NCBI GenBank assembly: GCA_963971285.1 | Contig: OZ020251.1 | Span: 6,014,001-6,078,000 of the forward strand | Source: Astropecten irregularis | Lineage: Eukaryota > Echinodermata > Asteroidea > Paxillosida > Astropectinidae | Length of the DNA stretch: 64,000 nucleotides | Reading direction: 5' to 3' | In this document: positions 41,101-50,100 of the stretch, in pieces | How positions within the stretch are numbered: the first letter of the stretch is position 1 | How the letters are laid out: every line of letters begins with the position of its first letter | Program-made: the position numbers and the translations under genes | The notes under the pieces: generated by a model | The model's database searches: none | The model's input: the letters and a program-made list of their open reading frames with translations, nothing else | Told to the model about the DNA's origin: nothing

Positions 41101-44100
41101 ATTATGTGTGTATTGACCACTATGCATGTTATTCTTGCAAATATGTTTTTTAAGGAGTAATCTTTCAATGGGAGACTTTTGGAGAGTCGGTCTTGAGTAT
41201 TGCGCGTGCGTGCGCGTGCGCTGTTGACTAAAGACCGACTCTCCAGAAGTCTCCCATTGGTGATATTTTCGCAAATGTTAGTCTCATTATGCTGAAATTC
41301 TACATGGTGATAGCCAAGACATGGTTGTATCACCTATTTGAATCTTGAAGTGATAAACAGTTTAATTTTAACATAATTGGTCCCGACACTGTGTTGCGTT
41401 TTTTTCTGGGACACCCTGTAAAGCATTCAAGGTCCTACCGTCTGCACTGAATCTTGTTTGCATGAAGGTTTGTAATTGTCGGGCAGACTATTGGCGTTTG
41501 TGTTGGTAAATGTAACAACAATCATTCTGGTCATTAATTCAATCTATTTAATATACTTTTCCCAACTCGGGTCCCGTTCTTGCTGTGTGTACTACCAACG
41601 CGAAGCTTGTACGCAAAATCACGTTAGGGCATAAACAGATTTAAATGACACATTACTGGCAAGCATAGGTGTCGATTTCTTTTCATGATTGAGGGGATAA
41701 TTGGCGATTTGGTGTAATATGCGATGACGCGAAAAGACAGAGGGGAGGGGGCTGGGGCTGGAGGGGTTGCGGAAAGAGGGATACCCCAACCCCCTTCCCA
41801 AACCAGGGACCTTTTGATAAAAACAGTGTCGAAAAGTCGCATTTTAGAGCATTTTTAAAAATATATTCAGAAGAATTGGTAAAGTATTAATTCACTCCGA
41901 AGACTAAAAAAACACAAGAAGAATCATGGAATATTTCTGTACAATAAAAACTTGAAAGATATTCAACCTCGAAATATTGGGTGATGATAATATACGAACC
42001 CCCCCCCCCCAGCCTCAAATGTATGGGGAATATATCCCCCTCCCCGGAATTAACACCCATGGGTCTAGGGTAGGTATTATACTGGCTGCATGCATGGCCG
42101 TCATTTCAAGGCCAATTCAAAGCCTAATGATACTACCGTTATAAAGATACAACACGTGAATTAATTCAACTGATATGAATAATTTTGTTTTTATCCTAGG
42201 CTTTTATATTCGGTACCCACCTCACTGGTGTCCAGCTGCTGTCCCCGTTCAGACGAGCAGCCGATGCAGGTCAAGCAATATGAGCACTCGATGCAGTTAT
42301 ACTGCCATCATCAATACTGCCGTTTTCAAGGCCCAAAGGCTGCGGATCCGAACACTCTGGTGGATCATCAGAAGAAAAAAAAACAACCAAACAGAGAGCG
42401 CAATTATTTCTCGTTTCATTCACATTTATATTGTTGACAAGTTGACAAACATAAAAAAACTCGCCACAAGAGGTTTATAGACTGATTAAAATATTTAATG
42501 AAATACCACCCACAAGGTAAAAGGTCCTAATCCAAAAGTTATTATGTGTGCGTGTGTTTCAATTTTTTTGAATTTTAATTCCAGTTTTATTACAATGGCG
42601 AAATAATGTACACGGCACCGACTGGCTAACATTTTCGTTTGCGTAAAATAATCATCAATTAGTTTGTAAGGCTTTTAAAACCCTCTTTTTTTTGTCCTGA
42701 AAAGTTCACCCCCAAAAAGTTGAATGCCAAATTACATGGGCTGTAACGTAAAGAAAAACATAATATCAAAGACGAAATTAAAAGGATTTCAGGACAGGAA
42801 AGGAAAGGAAAGAAAAAGAAAAAAAGGCAAGGCAAGGCAAGGCAAGGCAAGGCAAGGCAAGGCAAGGCAAGGCAAGGCAAGGCAAGGCAAGGCAAGGCAA
42901 GGCAAGGCAAGGCAAGGCAAGGCAAGGCAAGGCAAGGCAAGGCAAGGCAAGGCAAGGCAAGGCAAGGCAAGGCAAGGCAAGGCAAGGCAAGGCAAGGCAA
43001 GGCAAGGCAAGGCAAGGCAAGGCAAGGCAAGGCAAGGCAAGGCAAGGCAAGGCAAGGCAAGGCAAGGCAAGGCAAGGCAAGGCAAGGCAAGGCAAGGCAA
43101 GGCAAGGCAAGGCAAGGCAAGGCAAAGCAAGGCAGTCAGAAGCCATGAAACCACGCACACACCGCCATGCCCCAGGGATCGTTTCAATGATACACGCAGC
43201 AAGCTGCAACCTGGGAACGGTACATGGGGGATCACTCAAAGAGGATAAGGCTTTTTAATTAATACAATCATCAAATAACCACAAGGGAACTGACTGAAAT
43301 TCTGTCAGTTTCCCTTGTGGTTATTTGATTATTATATTATTATTATTATTTTTTTAATGAACGGTTGACAAATTGAAGCAACTTCAGTTTTGAAATGACT
43401 CATAATGCAGAGATGATTTGATAACACCGAATTTTGACCTCAATAGGCGAACATTGGCTGGCATTTCCATAAATAATTATGTATATGAAATATTTTCCCA
43501 GGGCTCTGAAATTAGATTGGTTGCCATATTATATTGATCCAATCACCATTTGCAAAGTCAGCAATATAATGATACGAATCATTAAAGCCGGAAAATTATG
43601 ATCCATTATACAAAGCAATAAGTATAATATGTTTCTATATCAGATTGAGCAGATGTTTGCTTAGTTTAAAAAAATAATTACTTTGTTTGTATCTCGTGTT
43701 TTGTTTTATAATAACCAATGAATTGTCTATGAGTAGATGTCACACAGAGAATATAAAAAAAACCATTAAAACAAAGGAGCGAACAATGTTCTGTATTAAA
43801 CTCAGATAGAGCAGATGTTTACTTAATTTTCAAAGTTTTTGAAGTTGTTTGTGTCCCATGTTTTATTTCATAATACAAGATGCATTGTCTATGTGGAGAT
43901 GTCACAAAGAAAAAAATAGTACCAAATTTAAAAGAAAGATATGATTACAAGACACAGTAAATATAAAATGGTCTTTGGACATCTTTGGACATCTTGGTAG
44001 ACCTATGAGTTTTATCAAGGAATTGATCAGGTGGCTTTCAAACCCTCAAAATGTTGGGGGATTCTGCATGACATAATTCAAGGGAGAAGGAACTCTTGTC

Positions 44101-47100
44101 TTGTAATAGGCCGTGTCCAAATTCTCTGCCTGCGGCTGCAATTTATGCATGTACCTATGGCAGCCACTAGCCAGTGACTGAAGCCATTTCCATAAACTTG
44201 TGTGATCGCAGCCAGAGAATTGGGACACGGACTCAGTGCTGAGTATTGCAATCTGATTGGTGTTGTATAAGTGTTGTCTAGAAGCGAGTGTTTTCTTGTA
44301 TTAAGTTTATTAGGTGTTCGGGTTTAAGAAGAATATATAATATTTAAAAGTGGTAAGAGCTAGGATCATTTATTCTTTTACTAAATATCAATGTTAGGGA
44401 GCTCATCCAAAAGGTTACACCGCGGTGTCACCGCAATCACCGCGGTTTGGACGGGTCCTTAACAACCAGCCCACTTTCGACAGTCCTTGCTTATTTAGCA
44501 TATTAAAAGAACTGACTAACAAAACTCCCTATTGTTATTTTAACTACCCACTGAACGCGGTGGCCGCGGCGCAACCGCAGACGCCACAGACTCATTTCTG
44601 TCTGCCGCGGCCACTGCGTCTGATCTTGGAGACAAAAAAACAAACTATTACTTCCTCACTGAAAATACATTTTTGGGGGACTTGGCTTGAACCATTTTCT
44701 CTGGGACCTGCATTATTTTGTCTCTACCAAACTATTATTTAATGGCCCCGGCTAAAAATACGTGGTTTTTTTTCAGGGACTTGGCCGACCATTTTCTCTG
44801 GGACCTGCATTATTTTGTCTCTACCAAACTATTATTTCCCCGGGGGAAAATGTGTTTTTTAGGGACTTGGCCGACCATTTTCTCTGGGACCTGCATTATT
44901 TGTCTCTACCAAACTATTATTACCCCCGGGGGAAAATACGTCTTTTAGGGACTTGGCCGACCATTTTCTCTGGGACCTGCATTATTTGTCTCTACCAAAC
45001 TATTATTACCCCGGGGGAAAATACGTCTTTTAGGGACTTGGCCGACCATTTTCTCTGGGACCTGCATTATTTTGTCTCTACCAAACTATTATTACCCCCG
45101 GGGGAAAATACGTTTTTTAGGGACTTGGCCGACCATTTTCTCTGGGACCTGCATAATTTTGTCTCTACCAAACTATTGTTTCCCCGGGGGAAAATACGTT
45201 TTTTAGGGACTTGGCCGACCATTTTCTCTGGGACCTGCATTATTTTGTCTCTACCAAACTTTTATTACCCCCGGGGAAAAATACGTTTTTTAGGGACTTG
45301 GCCGACCATTTTCTCTGGGACCTGCATTATTTTGTTTCTACCAAACTATTATTTCCCCGGGGGAAAATGTGTTTTTTAGGGACTTGGCCGACCATTTTCT
45401 CTGGGACCTGCATTATTTTGTCTCTACCAAACTATTATTACCCCCGGGGGAAAATACGTTTTTTATAGGGACTTGGCCGACCATTTTCTCTGGGACCTGC
45501 ATTATTTTGTCTCTACCAAACTATTATTACCCCCGGGGGAAAATACGTTTTTTAGGGACTTGGCCGACCATTTTCTCTGAGACCTGCATTATTTTGTCTC
45601 TACCAAACTATTATTACCCCCGCTGAAAATACGATTTTAAGGACTTGGCCGACCATTTTCTCTGGGAACTGCATTATTTGTCTCTACCAAACTATTATTA
45701 CCCCCGGGGGAAAATACGTCTTTTAAGGACTTGGCCGACCATTTTCTCTGGGACCTGCATTATTTGTCTCTACCAAACTATTATTACCCCCGGGGGAAAA
45801 TACGTCTTTTAGGGACTTGGCCGACCATTTTCTCTGGGACCTGCATTATTTTGTCTCTACCAAACTATTATTACCCCCGGGGGAAAATACGTTTTTTAGG
45901 GACTTGGCCGACCATTTTCTCTGGGACCTGCATAATTTTGTCTCTACCAAACTATTATTTCCCCGGGGGAAAATACGTTTTTTAGGGACTTGGCCGACCA
46001 TTTTCTCTGGGACCTGCATTATTTTGTCTCTACCAAACTATTATTACCCCCGGGAAAAAATACGTTTTTTAGGGACTTGGCCGACCATTTTCTCTGGGAC
46101 CTGCATTATTTTGTCTCTACCAAACTATTATTACCCCCGGGGGAAAATACGTCTTTTAGGGACTTGGCCGACCATTTTCTCTGGGACCTGCATTATTTTG
46201 TCTCTACCAAACTATTATTACCCCCGGGGGAAAATACGTTTTTTAGGGACTTGGCCGACCATTTTCTCTGGGACCTGCATTATTTTGTCTCTACCAAACT
46301 ATTATTACCCCCGGGGGAACTACGTTTTTTATAGGGACTTGGCCGACCATTTTCTCTGGGACCTGCATTATTTTGTCTCTACCAAACTATTATTACCCCC
46401 GGGGGAAAATACGTCTTTTAGGGACTTGGCCGACCATTTTCTCTGGGACCTGCATTATTTTGTCTCTACCAAACTATTATTACCCCCGGGGGAAAATACG
46501 TTTTTTAGGGACTTGGCAGACCATTTTCTCTGTGACCTGCATTATTTTGTCTCTACCAAACTATTATTTCCCCGGGGGAAAATACGTTTTTTAGGGACTA
46601 GGCAAGATCTTTCACTCTGACACATAACTTGACCTCGGTGACCTTTACTTCCGGTCAAACCAGAAGTTGCTCCCCATTTAAGTGTGGTAAGAGCTACAAT
46701 CATGATTCTTTCTCTAAATATCAATGTTAGGCAAGATCTTTCATTGTGATACATTGCTTGACCTCTGTGACCTCTACTTCCGGTCAAACAGGAAGAAGCT
46801 ACTCAATTAAATGTTTAAAGGGCTAGGATTATGATTCTTTCACCAAAAGGCAATGTTAGGGAAGGTCTTTCTATTAAAGTGACAAAATTCTTATTGATAA
46901 TCAATTTATATAATATGCGGAAAAGCCTTATGTGCTGTTTTCATCAGCCATAAACTCTAGTTGGGTTTTCCGCATCAGCGAAAACCCTTTGTTTTTGTTC
47001 TGTTATTTGTTTTGGCTTCCTCTTCTTCTTGTCGCCAAAAATTCTAGACCCCATTTTGGGCACTTTAAAACAGCTGATCTTAACCAAACTTGGCCTAAAC

Positions 47101-50100
47101 AAAGTCTCAATAGAGAAGTTGTCCCCCGAAACTTTTCGTCATTATGACGTCATCAGGTGTCGCGTGACAAGCAATTTGAATTTAATAATCAAAATCTTAA
47201 AAAAATCAACAATAAATCAACCGTTTGAGTTATTAAGTTGATTCTTTTACCAAAAGTGATTGTTAGGCAGGGTTTTTCTTTGTGACACATAACTTGACCT
47301 CTGTGACCTCTACTTCCGGTCAAACAGGAAGTAGCTCCTCATTTAAAAGTGGTAAGAGCTAAGATAATGATTCTTTCACCAAAAGTCAATGTTTGGCAAG
47401 GTTATTCTTTGTGATACATCACTTGACCTCGGTGACCTTTACTTCCGGTCAAACCGGAAGTTGCTCCTCATTTATTAGTGGTAAGAGCTACAATCATGAT
47501 TCTTTCACTAAATATCAATGTTAGGCAAGATCTTTCTTTGTGACACATTGCTTGACCTCTGTGGCCTCTACTTCCGGTCAAACAGGAAGTAGCTTGTCAT
47601 TTAAAAGTTGTAAAAGCTACAATCATGACTCTTTCGCCAAATGTCAATGTTAGGGGAGGTCTTTTTAATAACACAATTCGATCTGATTGACAAGCAATTT
47701 ATATCATATGCGGAAAAGCCTTATGTGCTGTTTCAAACAGCCATAAACTCTAGTTTTTTCTTTTTCTTCGTCTTCTTCTTGTCGCCAAAATCCCATAGAC
47801 AAAGCACAGGGGTATTCTAGGAGCCACCTTTGTAATTTTTAAAAAGTCAATCTAAACCAAACTTGGTCTGAAGGAAGTCCATATAGGGTAGTTGTCTCCC
47901 GAAACTTTTCATCATAATGAAGTCATCAGGTGTCACGTGACAAGCGATTTGAATTTAATAATCAAAATATTCAAAAATCAACAAAAAATCAACCGTTTGA
48001 GATATTAGATTAATTCCTTCGCTAAATGTCAATGATAGGTAAGGTCTTTCTGTGTGACACATTGGTTGACCCCTGTGACCTCTACTTCAGGTCAAACAGG
48101 AAGTACCTCCCCATTTAAAAGTGGTAAGAGCTAGGATCATGATTCTTTCACCAAACGTGAATGTTAGGTAAGGTATTTCTTTGTGACACATTGGTTGACC
48201 CCTGTGACCTCTACTTCCGGTCAAACAGGAAGTAGCTCCTCATTTAAAAGTGCCAAGAGCTAGGATCATGATTCTTTCACCAAAAGTCAATGTTAGGCAA
48301 GATCTTTCTTTGAGAGACATAACTTGACCTCGGTGACATTTACTTCCGGTCAAACTGGAAGTTGCTCCTCATTTAAAAGTGGTAAGAGCTTTTATCATGA
48401 TTCTTTCGCCAAATGTCAATGTAAGGGAAGTTCTTTCTAATGACACGATTCGATCTGATTGACAAGCAATTTATATCATATGCGGAAAAGCCTTATGTGC
48501 TGTTTCAAACAGCTATAAACTCTAGTTTTCTTCTTCTTCCTCTTCTTCCTCTTCTTGTCGACAAAAAACACATAGACTTTGCAAATGGGCATTCTCGGTG
48601 GCACTTTGGTCACTTCTAAACAACCGATTTAAACCAAACTTGGTATGAAGAAAGTCCATATAGGGTAGATGTCTCCCAAAAGTTTTCGTCATCATGACGT
48701 CAACAGGTGTCATGTGACCAGCGATTTGAATTTAATAATCAAAATCTAACAAAATCAAGAAATAATTAACGGTTTGAGATATTAAATTGATTCTTTCTCC
48801 AACAGTGATTGTTAGGCAGGGTCTTTCTTTGTGACACATTGATTGACTTTGGTGATCCCCTACATCCGGTCAAACAGGAAGTAGCTCCTCATTTAAAAGT
48901 GATAAGAGCTTTGATCATGATTTTTTTTCACCAAAAGTCAATGTTAGGGAAGTTTTTTCTTTGTGTACAATTCTAATTGACAACAAATGGGTTAAACTTT
49001 AGTTTTACATTGAAATATGGATACTTTTAAACCATGTGTCTTAATCAAACAAAATGAGTGATTTATATTAATTGTAAGAACTATTTTAGCCTTGTGTCCT
49101 GTTTTAAACAGACACAGTCTCTATTTGGCTTTTTCGCGGAAGCGAAAAGCCTTTGTTTTTGTTCTGTTTTTTCTTTATTCTTCTTACTCTTCTTCTGCTT
49201 TGAGTTACCATAGACTTTTTCTCGGTGGCAATTTGGCTACTTTTAAGCTGCCGATTTTAATCAATCTTGTTCTGAACAAAGTCCATATAGATTAGTTGTG
49301 TGCCAAACCTTTTCGTCACAATGACGTCATCGGGTGTCATGTGACATGCAATTTGAATTTAATAATCAAAATCTTTAAAAATCAACACAAAATCAACGGC
49401 TTGAGATATTAAGTTCATTCCTTCACCAACAGTTAATGCTAGGCAGGGTCTTTCTTTGTGACACATTGCTTGACATATTATGTGACCCCTACTTCCGGTC
49501 AAACAGGAAGTAGCTCCCCATTTAAAAGCGGTAAGAGCTATGATCATACTTCTTTCACCAAACGTGAATGTTAGGCAGGGTTCTTCTCTGTGACATATTG
49601 TTTGACCTCTGTGACCTCTACTTCCGGTCAAACAGGAAGCAGTGCCTAATTTAAAAGAGGTGAGAGCTGGGATCATAATTCTTTCACCAAATGTCAATGT
49701 TAGGGAAGGTCTTTCTTTGTGACACATTGCTTGACCTCTGTGACCTCTACTTCCGGTCAAACAGGAAGCAGTGCCTCATTTAAAAGAGGTGAGAGCTAGG
49801 ATCATAATTCTTTCACCAAATGTCAATGTTAGGGAAGGTCTTTCTTTGTGACACATTGCTTGACCTCTGTGACATCTACTTCCGGTCAAACAGGAAGTAG
49901 CTCCATGTTTAAAAGTGTTAAAAGCTAGGATTAATGTTACTTCGCAAAATGTCAATTTAAGGGAAGGTCTGCTTGACCTCAGAGACCCTTATATCCGGCC
50001 AAACATTAAGTAGCTCCTCATTTCAAAGTGGTAGTTAAATACTAGAGCTAGGATCATGATTTTGTTTTTTCAACTGTCCATATGAGGGATCCCTTTCTTT

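Noticed and set aside
42659..43248. Four overlapping frames of QGKAR or CLALP repeats
   Set aside because: Translation of (GGCAA)n; a repeat of 5 bp is open in all frames if one 15-bp cycle lacks stops.
44762..46620. Apparent repeat protein with DLADHFLWDLHYFVSTKLL units
   Set aside because: The 86-bp unit is not a multiple of three and copies shift frame between overlapping ORFs, so no selection for one frame is visible.
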